DNA of 64,000 nt from Lachnospiraceae bacterium (GCA_017427685.1 JAFRSH010000036.1:62001-126000), one strand, 5' to 3'. Positions 45,272 to 54,418 are shown, numbered from the stretch's first letter. Notes: generated by a model from the sequence alone, not told the origin. A program made the numbers and translations.

Positions 45272-47665
45272 ATGGACTTTTGCGAACTGATGAATAACAG
45301 ATTCGGTGAGCCTGCCATTATTTTGTCAGTATCCGGTGATAAGATCGCGCCTGTTTGCGTGAACGACAGATTCCTGCCCGAGATCGGCATGAATCTTGAT
45401 AAGAATGACTACATCTCCCGCGATTACCTCGAAGCGTTTACTCCTGACAGCCTTGATTCGTTTAAGAAAGCGATCAAAGCGGTCTGCACGGGCACCGAAG
45501 AGATCAGGCTCGAGACATGGCGAAGGCTTGTTTCGAACTGCTGCGGTGAGGAAAATATCTGCGTGCGCAGTCGACTGATCAGCCTCGGCGATGAGAACGG
45601 CCTGCACTACATCTACGAAGGCGTACGCAACGTTACGCTCGAGCATTATCACCCCGCCGTCGAAGTGGACAGCAAGGATCTGTTCGCCAAGACCGCTGAG
45701 AACAACAACATCTACTACTGGGAGTACACCGTGGCAACCCGTGAGATGCGCCCCTGTTTCAGGTGCATGCGTGACCTCGGACTTCCGGCAGTTGTTAAGA
45801 ATTACCCCGAGCCGGCGATCGATGCCGGGATCTTCCCGCTTGATTACGCCGACATGTACCGTGAGTGGCATCGCAGGATCGAGGAGGAGGGTCTCCCCGG
45901 ATTTGAGGGCGTTATCCCGCTCACTGTAGCGAGGATCCCTTTCAGAGTAAAGCTCACAACCGAGTACGACGAGCAGGGCAAGCCCTACAAGATCCTCGGT
46001 TCTGCGACTATCATTCCCGAGACCGAGAAAAAGAAGAACGCGCTCGACGATTCCATCATTTCGACTTTGGCGCGCGAGTACAGCGGTATCTACCTCGTAG
46101 ACCTCGAGAAGGACGAGATGAGCGCCATCATCGAGGACGAGAGAGTCAAGGGCCTGCTTCCCGAGAAATGCCAGTATTCCGCCATGGTCAAGAGGATCCT
46201 TGCGAAGTATTCCGATCAGGCGGATGAGAACGTTTCGTTCTTTGCGGACAACAGCTTCCTCAGGAAGGAGTTCTTTAAGGACGGCGCCCGCAGAGAGATG
46301 AACTTCAAGATCAGCGAGTACGGCCCTTGGGCGAGACTCATGTGCCGTGCGGTCGAGACAGTCGGTGACGAAGTCTCCAAGATGCTCATCACCTACACGC
46401 TACTCGACGATCATCGTTCACAGAAGCTCGATGACGACAGGACGATCGCCCTCCAGAAGAAGGAGCTCGAGGAACGTCAGGGCAAGCTCATGGAGGCTGT
46501 GGACGAAGCGAATCGTGCGAACCGTGCGAAGTCTGACTTCCTTGCCAAGATGTCGCATGAGATCAGAACCCCTATGAACGCCATCATGGGCATGAACGAG
46601 ATCATCATGAAGTCGGACGTGAGCGACGAGATCCGCGGTTACGCCACTGACGCATATCGCGCCTCGGAGGGTCTCCTTTCGATAATCAACGAGATCCTCG
46701 ATTTCTCAAGAATAGAGAGCGGAAGACTCGAGCTTTGCAACGAGAGGTTCGACCTCGGAGCCTTCCTCTTCAGAATGTATAACATGTTCGTCATGCGTGC
46801 CGAGGGCAAGGGACTTGCTCTTACGGTTGACGCGGCGCAGGATCTGCCCCGTTACGTGACGAGCGACGAGAACCGCCTGATGCAGGTTCTCAACAACCTT
46901 GTATCGAACGCGGTCAAGTACACCGACAGCGGTGTCGTTACTCTCAGGGTTTCCTCTAAGCCCGACGGCGAAACAGCCCGTTTCGTCACGTTTGAGGTTG
47001 AGGACACGGGCCGCGGTATCAGAGAAGAAGACCTTTCGAAGCTGTTCCAGGCATTCGAGAGGATCGACGTTCAGAACAACCGCAACATCGAGGGTACGGG
47101 ACTCGGACTTAACATCGCCTTCCGTATCGTCGAGAAGATGGACTCGAAGCTCGAGGTTGAGAGCGAGTTCGGCAAGGGCACACGCTTCTTCTTCACAGTT
47201 CGTTTCGAGTGCGATCCCTACGTGCGCATGGGCGACTTCCATTCGTGCAACGTGGTGGCAGCTCCCGAGAACGAGAAGCCGATGTTCGTTAACCCTGACA
47301 AGAGGATCCTGGTTGTCGATGACAACATCGTCAACCTTAAGGTCATCAAGGCGCTCCTCAAGGATTCGCAGATGACCGTGATCGAGGTCACCTCGGGTGC
47401 TCAGGCGCTCCGTGCCGCTTCTACCCGGAAGTTTGACCTGATCTTCATGGATCACTACATGTCAGGGATGGACGGAGTCGAGACGCTCTTCAGGATCAGA
47501 GAGCAGGAGGACGGACCCAACCACGACACTCCCGTTATCGCCCTCACCGCGAACGCGATCAAGGGCGCCTACGAGAAGTACCGCGAGCTCGGCTTCGTGG
47601 ACGTAGTGTTTAAACCCACAACTCTGAGCGATCTCAACGAGATGCTCTGGAAATACTGCAGTTGA
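45272..47665 (+). CDS. Hybrid sensor histidine kinase / response regulator
   Basis: The 797-residue protein has an N-terminal PAS-like sensory region (about 1-380, two repeats, no transmembrane segments) and a short coiled coil (ALQKKELEERQGKL). The HisKA domain has the phospho-acceptor His in KMSHEIRTPMNA, the HATPase domain shows NNLVSNAVKYTDSG, DTGRGI and GTGLGLNIA, and the C-terminal receiver has DDN and the phospho-acceptor Asp in LIFMDHYMSGMDG. The ATG at 45272 was chosen because of the AAGGAGG site; an earlier frame opening at 45218 is less well supported. No separate response regulator or HPt partner is adjacent, and no membrane anchor is visible, so it may sense a cytosolic signal. 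Confidence 0.93.
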   Translation: MDFCELMNNRFGEPAIILSVSGDKIAPVCVNDRFLPEIGMNLDKNDYISRDYLEAFTPDSLDSFKKAIKAVCTGTEEIRLETWRRLVSNCCGEENICVRSRLISLGDENGLHYIYEGVRNVTLEHYHPAVEVDSKDLFAKTAENNNIYYWEYTVATREMRPCFRCMRDLGLPAVVKNYPEPAIDAGIFPLDYADMYREWHRRIEEEGLPGFEGVIPLTVARIPFRVKLTTEYDEQGKPYKILGSATIIPETEKKKNALDDSIISTLAREYSGIYLVDLEKDEMSAIIEDERVKGLLPEKCQYSAMVKRILAKYSDQADENVSFFADNSFLRKEFFKDGARREMNFKISEYGPWARLMCRAVETVGDEVSKMLITYTLLDDHRSQKLDDDRTIALQKKELEERQGKLMEAVDEANRANRAKSDFLAKMSHEIRTPMNAIMGMNEIIMKSDVSDEIRGYATDAYRASEGLLSIINEILDFSRIESGRLELCNERFDLGAFLFRMYNMFVMRAEGKGLALTVDAAQDLPRYVTSDENRLMQVLNNLVSNAVKYTDSGVVTLRVSSKPDGETARFVTFEVEDTGRGIREEDLSKLFQAFERIDVQNNRNIEGTGLGLNIAFRIVEKMDSKLEVESEFGKGTRFFFTVRFECDPYVRMGDFHSCNVVAAPENEKPMFVNPDKRILVVDDNIVNLKVIKALLKDSQMTVIEVTSGAQALRAASTRKFDLIFMDHYMSGMDGVETLFRIREQEDGPNHDTPVIALTANAIKGAYEKYRELGFVDVVFKPTTLSDLNEMLWKYCS

Positions 47666-47690
47666 TTATTCACATAGATGTGTGTATAAT
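47662..47690 (+). promoter_or_regulatory. Promoter of the cobalamin uptake operon
   Basis: TTGATT (47662-47667) overlaps the stop of the kinase gene and is 17 bp from TATAAT (47685-47690), with TGTG before the -10. Transcription would start near 47697 and run through the riboswitch. Confidence 0.85.
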
Positions 47691-47794
47691 GGCGGTGTTG
47701 AACAACAGAATATTGTCTGCTTCGACTCTTTTGTCTGCCGCTCCTTTAGGAAACGGTAAACGACGTCTCATAAGCGTCGCGCTCGGCATCAGGG

Positions 47795-47905
47795 GTGGAG
47801 CCGGTCTTCGGTTCCTGAGAGGAAATCTCGGTGAGAATCCGTCGCAACCATCATTACTGTGATCGGGCACAGGCCCGTAAGTCAGAATGCTTGACGGAGC
47901 AGACA
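47795..47905 (+). promoter_or_regulatory. Cobalamin riboswitch
   Basis: The conserved core is visible: GGAAATCTCGGTGAGAATCC (47821-47840), which matches the family pattern of AGGGAA followed by CGGTGAAAATCCG, then a segment reading ATTACTGTGATCGGG (47853-47867), corresponding to the CCACTGTGATCGG core. GTAAGTCAGAATGC (47877-47890) follows and corresponds to the GGAAGTCAGGAGAC box. The 5' boundary is approximate. A terminator follows 70 bp downstream, the expected off-switch. It precedes a surface-protein and ECF transporter operon, as expected for vitamin B12-regulated uptake. Confidence 0.88.
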
Positions 47906-47973
47906 GGTGCGGACATTTTGGATATGGGAGATGTCGCCTGATGAGCCTGCGATCTGTGGGCTTTTCTTGGTGA

Positions 47974-48006
47974 CCCTCTTGCCTCTGTGGCGGAGGGTTT
48001 TCCTTT
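47974..48006 (+). terminator. Riboswitch-controlled terminator
   Basis: CCCTCTTGCC (47974-47983) pairs with GGCGGAGGG (47989-47997) with one bulge, followed by TTTTCCTTT. In the ligand-bound state this would stop transcription about 180 nt before the first gene. Confidence 0.85.
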
Positions 48007-48185
48007 GCTGTGCACTGCGCAGCTTTCTCCGATCCTCCGGGATTTTCGTACCAAGTATAACGACTCCCTAATAACCGTTTAAATGCCGGACTGATCGTCT
48101 CATGACACGTGCCTTGGATGGGTTGTTCCGCGACCGTTATACCATGATCGGTTCATAAAAATTTTTATAAAAGAGGTACGAAATC
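48007..48185 (+). other. Leader between the riboswitch terminator and the first structural gene
   Basis: The 179-bp stretch has no open reading frame of note. It ends with an AT-rich segment and a ribosome site (AAAGAGGTACG) before the ATG. A second TATAAC-like hexamer near 48056 could be a secondary promoter but lacks a good -35. Confidence 0.4.
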
Positions 48186-49007
48186 ATGAAGAAAACACTC
48201 ACAATCCTTTTAACACTCATCATGATCCTCGGCACCACATGTCTTGCAGCTTCCGCAGACGAGGGTGTTAAGGTTCGCGTTTCGATCGCAGACGGCAGCG
48301 GCAAGCTTGTTGTTGCTTACAAGCAGATCGAAGTTACAGACACAGACGCTGACGGCGCACTCACCATCAGCGATGCTCTTTACGCAGCACATGAGAAGTT
48401 CTACGCTGACGGCGCAGAGGGCTACGGCACATTCATGAGCGACTACGGTCTGAGCCTTGGCAAGCTTTGGGGCGAAGAAAACGGCGGTTCTTACGGCTAC
48501 TACGTGAACAACGCTTCCGCATGGAGCCTTGCAGATCCCGTTTCCGAGGGCGATCATGTTTATGCATTCGTATACACAGACCTCACATACTGGTCGGATA
48601 CCTACAGCTGGTTTGAGAAGGCTTCCGTTAAGGCTGATGCCGGCGAGGAGATCACTCTCACACTCAAGAGCGCAGGCTACGATGCAGAATGGAACCCCGT
48701 AGAGGTTGCTGTGGAAGGCGCAGAGATCACTGTTGACGGCGAGGGCACAGGCATCTTCACCGACGAGAACGGTCAGGCAACGATCGTTATCGAGGACAGC
48801 GGCAAGGCTGTTATCAGCGCTGTTTCCGATACGATGACTCTTGTTCCCGCTGTTTGCGTTGCAAACATCAGCGGCGACGATGTTGTTACAGAACTTCCCA
48901 AGACAGGTGTTGCCGATACATTCAGCTTCCTGTTCGCAGGTCTTGCACTTGTCGGTGCAGGCGCTGTACTCACCCTCATCGCAAAGAAGAAAGAGCAGAT
49001 GGCGTAA
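48186..49007 (+). CDS. Sortase-anchored surface protein with a DUF4430 (transcobalamin-like) domain
   Basis: The 273-residue protein has a signal peptide (about 1-24, LTLIMILGTTCLAASA), then a DUF4430-type beta domain (about 25-145) with the pattern GGSYGYYVNNASAWSLADPV followed by a GD turn. A second beta/Ig-like domain (about 145-230) resembles carboxypeptidase regulatory domains. The C-terminus has LPKTG at about 239-243, a hydrophobic helix and a KKKEQMA tail, a complete sortase signal. DUF4430 corresponds to the C-terminal beta domain of mammalian transcobalamin and intrinsic factor. Following a cobalamin riboswitch and preceding an ECF transporter, it is a good candidate cobalamin or corrinoid catcher on the cell wall. 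Confidence 0.86.
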   Translation: MKKTLTILLTLIMILGTTCLAASADEGVKVRVSIADGSGKLVVAYKQIEVTDTDADGALTISDALYAAHEKFYADGAEGYGTFMSDYGLSLGKLWGEENGGSYGYYVNNASAWSLADPVSEGDHVYAFVYTDLTYWSDTYSWFEKASVKADAGEEITLTLKSAGYDAEWNPVEVAVEGAEITVDGEGTGIFTDENGQATIVIEDSGKAVISAVSDTMTLVPAVCVANISGDDVVTELPKTGVADTFSFLFAGLALVGAGAVLTLIAKKKEQMA

Positions 49008-49035
49008 CTGATCCCGATCTGCCCGGATAAGGTGT

Positions 49036-50913
49036 ATGAAACGTAAAAGCATTTTTATGATGATAGCCTGTCTGTTAATGACAGCGCTGTTCGGAACAAA
49101 TACAGTGAAAGCCGATACCGTTGATGACGTTTGGAGCGTCATCGACGGTATTGCCATGTTTAAAATGAGCGAGTGCGGCGCGGGGAGTATGCAGGAATGG
49201 GCCGACGGCGCGCTCTGTGAGGGTGCGGGAACAGACGCTGACGCTTATGCCTTCGCCCTTTACAAGCTCGGCAAAGCCGACGTTACCGCGTACAAAGAAG
49301 CACTTAGAAAATACCTCGACGAGAACACCGTCCGCTCGGCAACAACCAGGCTCAAGTACGCGCTGTGTCTGCTCATGGGAGAAGAGGTGAATCGGCCGTG
49401 TAAGGATCCTTATATTACCGCTACACTGGAAGACAGTGTAGGCAAACAGGGGATCATGAGTCTTGTTTACGGATTGCACCTTTCAAATTGTTGGTGTAAC
49501 GCACCGGAGTACCCGCCATTCAAGCTGGTTGATGAACTTATGTCCCTTCGTCATGAGGACGGAGGATGGTCCGTGATGGGACAGTACAGCGATGTAGATG
49601 TAACAGCAATGGTGTTACAGTCTTTTGCTTACCTCAGAAAAACGTTGTATAACGTCGTGTACGGTTGGGTGCAAGTATACGAGGGCGAAGCTCTCGAAGA
49701 GCATCGGAAACTTTATGAGAAGATAGAAGACGGCGTCAGGACGGGCCTCGCCTTTCTTTCAGGCAAACAGAACGAGACGGGTGATTTCGCAGGCTTCGGA
49801 AGTGACAATGCGGAAAGCACCGCACAGGTACTTATAGCGCTTTCGTCACTCGGAATTGACGGTGCGAGCGACCCTGATTTTGTTAAGAATGGCAATTCCG
49901 TCGTCGACGGGATAATGCGCTACCGACTCCCCGACGGCTCCTTTGCACACGTGCTTGGCGGTGACTCTAACCCAACAGCCACCTCACAGGTATTCACCGC
50001 GATGGCATCCTATATCTGCTATCAAGAGGGAAATATTTACTACCGTATTTATGCATCCGAAGAACTCCCCGAGGAGTCATCCGATGCGGGAAGCTTGAAA
50101 ATAGAGTTTCATTTTCAGGAGAGCAGAGAAGAATCTGAAGTGGGGAGTAAGGACAGCCTGAACTCTGAAGCTGTTGATATCGCAGGAAGTGCAGATTCAC
50201 AGGCGGAACCGGCGCCGGATTCTGATAATAAAACAGTCGCAGAAGATGATTCAGGGAATGATTTAATCACTGTTAACCCGGTTGATGATAGGGAAACATC
50301 CCCTATAAAAGGGATTCTGTACATAGGAATCCTCGGGATTGCAATCCTGGCTTCGGTGCTCCTCGTGATCTTTAAGAAGCGGAACCCCAAGAACTTCATC
50401 TTCGTTTTGATCGTCGCGGGACTTGCTGCGACGGCGGTGTTCTTCTCGGATTTTGCGACCGGGACAGATTACTACAGATCCGAGACTCTCGAAGGCGAGG
50501 TCGCCGGAGAAGTCACATTTACGATCAGATGCGACACCATAGCAGGCCTCGGCGACAGTGAATTCATCCCTGAGGATGGGTGTATCCTCAAAGAGACCAC
50601 ATATGCGTTCGCACAGGACGAAACCGTGTACGACATCCTGGTGAGAGCGGTCAAGGACAACAAGCTCCACATGGAGAAGAAAAAGACGGGCAGCGGTCCG
50701 CGCGACTACTATATCTGCGGCATCGCCAACATCTACGAGTACGACTGGGGTGAGCTTTCGGGCTGGATGTACTACGTGAACGGAGAGTCGCCTTCGGTGG
50801 GCTGCGGCGAGTACCGCGTGAAGGACGGAGACTGCATTGAGTGGCTCTACACCCGTGAGATCGGACGCGACCTGAAGGGAACCATGGACATGCTTACGGG
50901 TGAGTATAAGTGA
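49036..50913 (+). CDS. Membrane protein with terpene-cyclase-like alpha/alpha barrel and C-terminal DUF4430 domain (intrinsic factor-like)
   Basis: The 625-residue protein has a signal-like helix (about 5-24) followed by an all-helical repeat region (about 30-345). Three repeat motifs read HEDGGWSVMGQYSDVDVTAM, NETGDFAGFGSDNAESTAQV and LPDGSFAHVLGGDSNPTATS, the QDG-x-W/F-type repeats of prenyltransferase/squalene-cyclase barrels. An acidic linker follows, then two transmembrane helices (about 420-442 and 450-470), and finally an extracytoplasmic DUF4430 domain (about 475-610) with LSGWMYYVNGESPSVGCGEY and DGDCIEWLY. The order barrel then DUF4430 equals the mammalian cobalamin carriers, with a membrane hairpin inserted between them. 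With the riboswitch and ECF genes around it, corrinoid binding is a strong inference. Confidence 0.85.
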   Translation: MKRKSIFMMIACLLMTALFGTNTVKADTVDDVWSVIDGIAMFKMSECGAGSMQEWADGALCEGAGTDADAYAFALYKLGKADVTAYKEALRKYLDENTVRSATTRLKYALCLLMGEEVNRPCKDPYITATLEDSVGKQGIMSLVYGLHLSNCWCNAPEYPPFKLVDELMSLRHEDGGWSVMGQYSDVDVTAMVLQSFAYLRKTLYNVVYGWVQVYEGEALEEHRKLYEKIEDGVRTGLAFLSGKQNETGDFAGFGSDNAESTAQVLIALSSLGIDGASDPDFVKNGNSVVDGIMRYRLPDGSFAHVLGGDSNPTATSQVFTAMASYICYQEGNIYYRIYASEELPEESSDAGSLKIEFHFQESREESEVGSKDSLNSEAVDIAGSADSQAEPAPDSDNKTVAEDDSGNDLITVNPVDDRETSPIKGILYIGILGIAILASVLLVIFKKRNPKNFIFVLIVAGLAATAVFFSDFATGTDYYRSETLEGEVAGEVTFTIRCDTIAGLGDSEFIPEDGCILKETTYAFAQDETVYDILVRAVKDNKLHMEKKKTGSGPRDYYICGIANIYEYDWGELSGWMYYVNGESPSVGCGEYRVKDGDCIEWLYTREIGRDLKGTMDMLTGEYK

Positions 50914-50931
50914 AAGAAAGGAGGAAAGCAG

Positions 50932-51834
50932 ATGAAACCGCTTGAGAAATATAACCCGGCCGTTATTTTTCTGTATTTCCTCCTGCTCGCAAGTCTCGCC
51001 ATGTTTGCGGCGAACCCTGTCATGATCGCCATCTCGGTACTCACAATGAATGCGGCGGCCGTGGCGTACTCCCGCGAGGGGCTTGCGCGCTCGTACGTGT
51101 TCTACGCGATCATCTTCGTGCTCACATCGCTCGCTAACCCCGTCTTCAGCCACAACGGCGTAACCGTGCTCCTCGTGGTCAACGACAACCCGATCACGCT
51201 TGAGGCGGTGCTGTACGGAGTGATGACCGGCTTCATGATCCTCTCGGTACTCCTCCTTTTCAGAGTTTTCTCAACGCTTATGACCTCTGACCGGCTTCTC
51301 TATATCTTCGGTCGGGCTTTCCCGAAGCTCGGACTGTTGCTTGCGATGACGCTGCGGTTCGTGCCGCTCTTCGGGCGCCAGCGCAGAAAGATCGAGAACA
51401 CGCAGAGAACTCTGGGACTTTATAAAGACGAGAATGCGATCGACACGATCAAAGGCAAGCTCTCCGTACTGTCGGCGATGACGACGTGGGGGCTCGAAAA
51501 CGGGATCGTAACGGCAGACAGCATGAGCGCGCGCGGATACGGGATCAAAAGGAGCCGCACAAGCTTTTCGATGTTCAGATTTGAGAGATCTGATCTTGGG
51601 CTGTTGCTCATCGTTATCGCGAGCTGTACTTTCATCTTCTTCGGGATCGCGACAGACAAACTGAAGACTGACTTCTACCCGCGCATGCAGCTGCCGCCTT
51701 TTTCGCCTTATGCGACTGTCTGCTACATATTATATACGGGGCTTGCAATCTTCCCTCTTGTTGCAAAGGTCGCGGAAACACTTAGGTGGAAGTGGATATC
51801 CGGTAAGGCATATGATGACAAGATAAAACGTTGA
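50932..51834 (+). CDS. ecfT: ECF transporter transmembrane component EcfT
   Basis: The 300-residue integral membrane protein is the shared scaffold of an energy-coupling-factor importer. It has five to six helices and the coupling-helix motif SARGYGIKRSR (about residues 200-210), which contacts the ATPases. It starts 18 bp after the barrel protein stop, with a GAAAGGAGGAAAG site. A dedicated EcfT within the operon, together with its own ATPase fusion and S component, points to a group I ECF transporter. Confidence 0.93.
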   Translation: MKPLEKYNPAVIFLYFLLLASLAMFAANPVMIAISVLTMNAAAVAYSREGLARSYVFYAIIFVLTSLANPVFSHNGVTVLLVVNDNPITLEAVLYGVMTGFMILSVLLLFRVFSTLMTSDRLLYIFGRAFPKLGLLLAMTLRFVPLFGRQRRKIENTQRTLGLYKDENAIDTIKGKLSVLSAMTTWGLENGIVTADSMSARGYGIKRSRTSFSMFRFERSDLGLLLIVIASCTFIFFGIATDKLKTDFYPRMQLPPFSPYATVCYILYTGLAIFPLVAKVAETLRWKWISGKAYDDKIKR

Positions 51835-51858
51835 AGTTGGAAACATGAACATAAAGAT

Positions 51859-51936
51859 AAGGTACTGAACAAGGGATCGTCCGGGATAATGTGTCGGAAT
51901 GAGAGTGACACAAAGAAAATGGCAAGGTATTGAACA
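51859..51936 (+). repeat. 13-bp direct repeat around the EcfA start
   Basis: AAGGTACTGAACA (51859-51871) recurs as AAGGTATTGAACA (51924-51936), 12 of 13 bases identical. The second copy contains the ribosome site and the first base of the EcfA ATG. The first copy lies in the gap with a GTGTC/GACAC dyad between the two. Confidence 0.55.
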
Positions 51937-53636
51937 TGGAATTGCTTAGAGTTGAGAATTTGAACTTCGCGTACTCAGACGGTAAGCAGGCGCTTGAAAA
52001 CATCAGCTTCTCTCTTGAGGAAGGTGAGATGCTGTGTGTGTGCGGCCCGACCGGAAGCGGCAAGTCTACGCTTCTGAGGCTCCTCAAAAGGGAGCTTTCT
52101 CCGCGTGGCACGAAGAACGGTGTGATATATCTGAACGGGCGTAAACAGGATTCTCTCAGCGAGTTTGAGGCTGCTACCGAAGTAGGCTTCGTTATGCAGC
52201 GCCCCGACATGCAGATAGTGACCGACAAGGTCTGGCACGAGCTGGCATTCGGACTTGAAAATATCGGCGTTAAGCAGGACGAGATCAGGCGGCGCGTCTG
52301 CGAGATCGCGGGGTACTTTGGGATGGAGTCATGGTTTGACAGAAGCACAGATTCGCTCTCGGGGGGACAGAAGCAGCTCCTTAATCTCGCTTCCGTAATG
52401 GTTATGCAACCCTCTTTGCTCATACTCGACGAACCCGTTTCGCAGCTCGATCCGATCGCCGCGTCAGATTTACTGGCCACAGTTAAAAAGCTCTGTCGTG
52501 AGTTCGGCATCACGGTCATCGCCGCGGAACAGCGTCTTGAGGAGCTCATACCCGCTTCCGACAAGCTTCTTGCCCTTAAGGACGGCAGGATCGTGACCTT
52601 CGGGGAGACGCGGGAATGCGTCAAAGCCCTCATGTCTGACGAACATTTCGCAGTTTCCATGCCCGCATCCGCAAAACTGTACAGGAAGCTCATGGGTGTT
52701 GCTTTTGAAAGAAAAGAAGCGCTTTCATCACATAAGCGTTCAGGCTCGGAGTCTGGCAATCCTGAAATCCCTCTGAGTGTGGGAGAGGGACGCAGATTTC
52801 TCAAGAATATGATTTCAGAGATAAAAAGCCACGATAGCGGATTACCGGAAGATAAAGAGGGACCCGGTACTTCGTTGAAGAGTTTGGCGAGGAATCAGAT
52901 GTGGGTAAACCTCGCATCTAAAGAGGAAAAATCCGGTACAGAAAACGTTGAGGGTAATGATGCCCTGAAAAAAGGAAGACCGGAAAAAGAGAAAAATGAT
53001 TTTGCTCTGGAATTCAGGGAGGTGTATCTCAAGTACGAGAGAGCAGGGCGTGATATCCTTCAGGCCTTGAGTTTTAAGGTCAGGAAAGGTGAGATCTTCT
53101 GTATGCTCGGCGGTAACGGAGCGGGCAAGTCGACTGCGGTAAGCGCCGCGGCGGGACTTGTGAAGCCCTACACCGGCAAGATCAAGGTCTTCGGGAAGAA
53201 CATCGGCGATTACAGAGGTCAGGAACTGTACCGCGAGTGTGTGGCGCTTCTCCCGCAGGATGTTCAGACAGTGTTTTTGACGGACGATATTAACGGCCGC
53301 CATCCCTACGACCTCTCGGGAGGAGAACAACAGCTTGCAGCCCTCGACATCGTGCTCGCTACCAAACCCCGGTTGTTGCTCCTCGATGAGCCAACCAAGG
53401 GACTTGACGCAGTACTGACCGCAGAGCTTGTAAATAGGCTCAGAGCCCTCGCGCAGGAAGGCGTGACGATAGTCATCGTATCTCACGATGTGGAGTTCGC
53501 TGCAGATGTGGCAGACCGATGCGCGCTCCTTTTCAACGGTGAGGTAGTCTCGGTGAGCGATTCGCGAGATTTCTTCGCAGGGAACTATTTCTATACTACC
53601 GCTCTGAGTAGGATTACAAGAGGAATCGTGAAGTGA
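51936..53636 (+). CDS. ecfA: Fused ECF ATPase (EcfA-EcfA') with two nucleotide-binding domains
   Basis: The 566-residue protein contains two ABC ATPase domains in one chain. Domain 1 (about 1-240) has GPTGSGKST, LSGGQKQLL and LILDEPVSQLDP. A ~110-residue low-complexity linker follows. Domain 2 (about 345-560) has GGNGAGKST, LSGGEQQLAALD and LLLDEPTKGLD. It powers vitamin import with EcfT and the S component. Both sites keep the key residues. I used the ATG at 51936, supported by AAGG 9 bp upstream, rather than an in-frame TTG at 51930. The fusion of both ATPases is less usual than separate EcfA and EcfA' genes but is known in group I ECF systems. Confidence 0.93.
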   Translation: MELLRVENLNFAYSDGKQALENISFSLEEGEMLCVCGPTGSGKSTLLRLLKRELSPRGTKNGVIYLNGRKQDSLSEFEAATEVGFVMQRPDMQIVTDKVWHELAFGLENIGVKQDEIRRRVCEIAGYFGMESWFDRSTDSLSGGQKQLLNLASVMVMQPSLLILDEPVSQLDPIAASDLLATVKKLCREFGITVIAAEQRLEELIPASDKLLALKDGRIVTFGETRECVKALMSDEHFAVSMPASAKLYRKLMGVAFERKEALSSHKRSGSESGNPEIPLSVGEGRRFLKNMISEIKSHDSGLPEDKEGPGTSLKSLARNQMWVNLASKEEKSGTENVEGNDALKKGRPEKEKNDFALEFREVYLKYERAGRDILQALSFKVRKGEIFCMLGGNGAGKSTAVSAAAGLVKPYTGKIKVFGKNIGDYRGQELYRECVALLPQDVQTVFLTDDINGRHPYDLSGGEQQLAALDIVLATKPRLLLLDEPTKGLDAVLTAELVNRLRALAQEGVTIVIVSHDVEFAADVADRCALLFNGEVVSVSDSRDFFAGNYFYTTALSRITRGIVK

Positions 53637-53700
53637 TGACCCCCGTCCCCTAGCGGGACCGGTGACGTGTAAGAAAACACCTCAGAAAGGAGAATCGAAC

Positions 53701-54387
53701 ATGCTAGTTATCCGCAACCGCTCCCTGCGGCGCCTTCTGCGCGTCCTGATCCCGTTTGTGGCGGTGCCCGCCGCGGTCCTTGTCGGCGCCTACGTGTTCA
53801 AAGACAAAGTCTACGCCTATATCTCCCTCATCATCACCATCCTTGCGATCGTCCTTTTTATCAGTGGCTTCGAAAAGCGCGAAACCGGCTCCAGGCGAAT
53901 GGTCATCGTCGTTGTGATGACCGTACTTTCGGTGATAGGACGCTTCGTGCCGGTTATCAAGCCTGTTGCGACCATCACCGTGATCAGCGGCGTTTATCTC
54001 GGAGGCGAAGCGGGCTTTCTGGTTGGAGCCATGACCGCCGTCATCTCGAACTTTTTCTGGGGCCAGGGACCCTGGACTCCTTTCCAGATGTTTTCCTGGG
54101 GACTGATTGGTCTCTTTTCTGGTCTTCTTGCGGGCAGACTCAAGACCTCGAAGATACTCCTGTACGCTTACGGAGCACTCGCCGGGTTCCTCTTCTCCAT
54201 GATCATGGATGTCTGGACAGTCCTCTGGATGGAAGAGGGCTTCTCCTGGGAACCCTACTTCGCAGCCATCACGACCGCATTACCCATGACGCTACTGTAC
54301 GCTGTATCAAACATTTTGTTTCTTATATCACTGTTTGATCCTATAGGAAAAAAACTAGAGAGAATAAAAAGGGTTTACGGAATCTAA
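53701..54387 (+). CDS. ECF transporter S component, probable cobalamin-specific
   Basis: The 228-residue membrane protein has six helices and the loop GVYLGGEAGFLVGAMTAVISNFFWGQGPWTPFQMF split over two helices, with the GQGPWTPFQM segment typical of vitamin S components. Length exceeds the usual ~180-200 because of a longer N-terminal helix pair. The ATG at 53701 has an AAAGGAGAA site; the open frame extends back to a GTG at 53662, which overlaps an mRNA hairpin. It is the last gene of the cobalamin operon, and the riboswitch implies cobalamin or a precursor as cargo. A small hairpin GTCCC/GGGAC (53645-53659) lies between it and EcfA. Confidence 0.9.
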   Translation: MLVIRNRSLRRLLRVLIPFVAVPAAVLVGAYVFKDKVYAYISLIITILAIVLFISGFEKRETGSRRMVIVVVMTVLSVIGRFVPVIKPVATITVISGVYLGGEAGFLVGAMTAVISNFFWGQGPWTPFQMFSWGLIGLFSGLLAGRLKTSKILLYAYGALAGFLFSMIMDVWTVLWMEEGFSWEPYFAAITTALPMTLLYAVSNILFLISLFDPIGKKLERIKRVYGI

Positions 54388-54418
54388 ATCCTTTCATCCC
54401 CCCTAAAAATATTTACAC

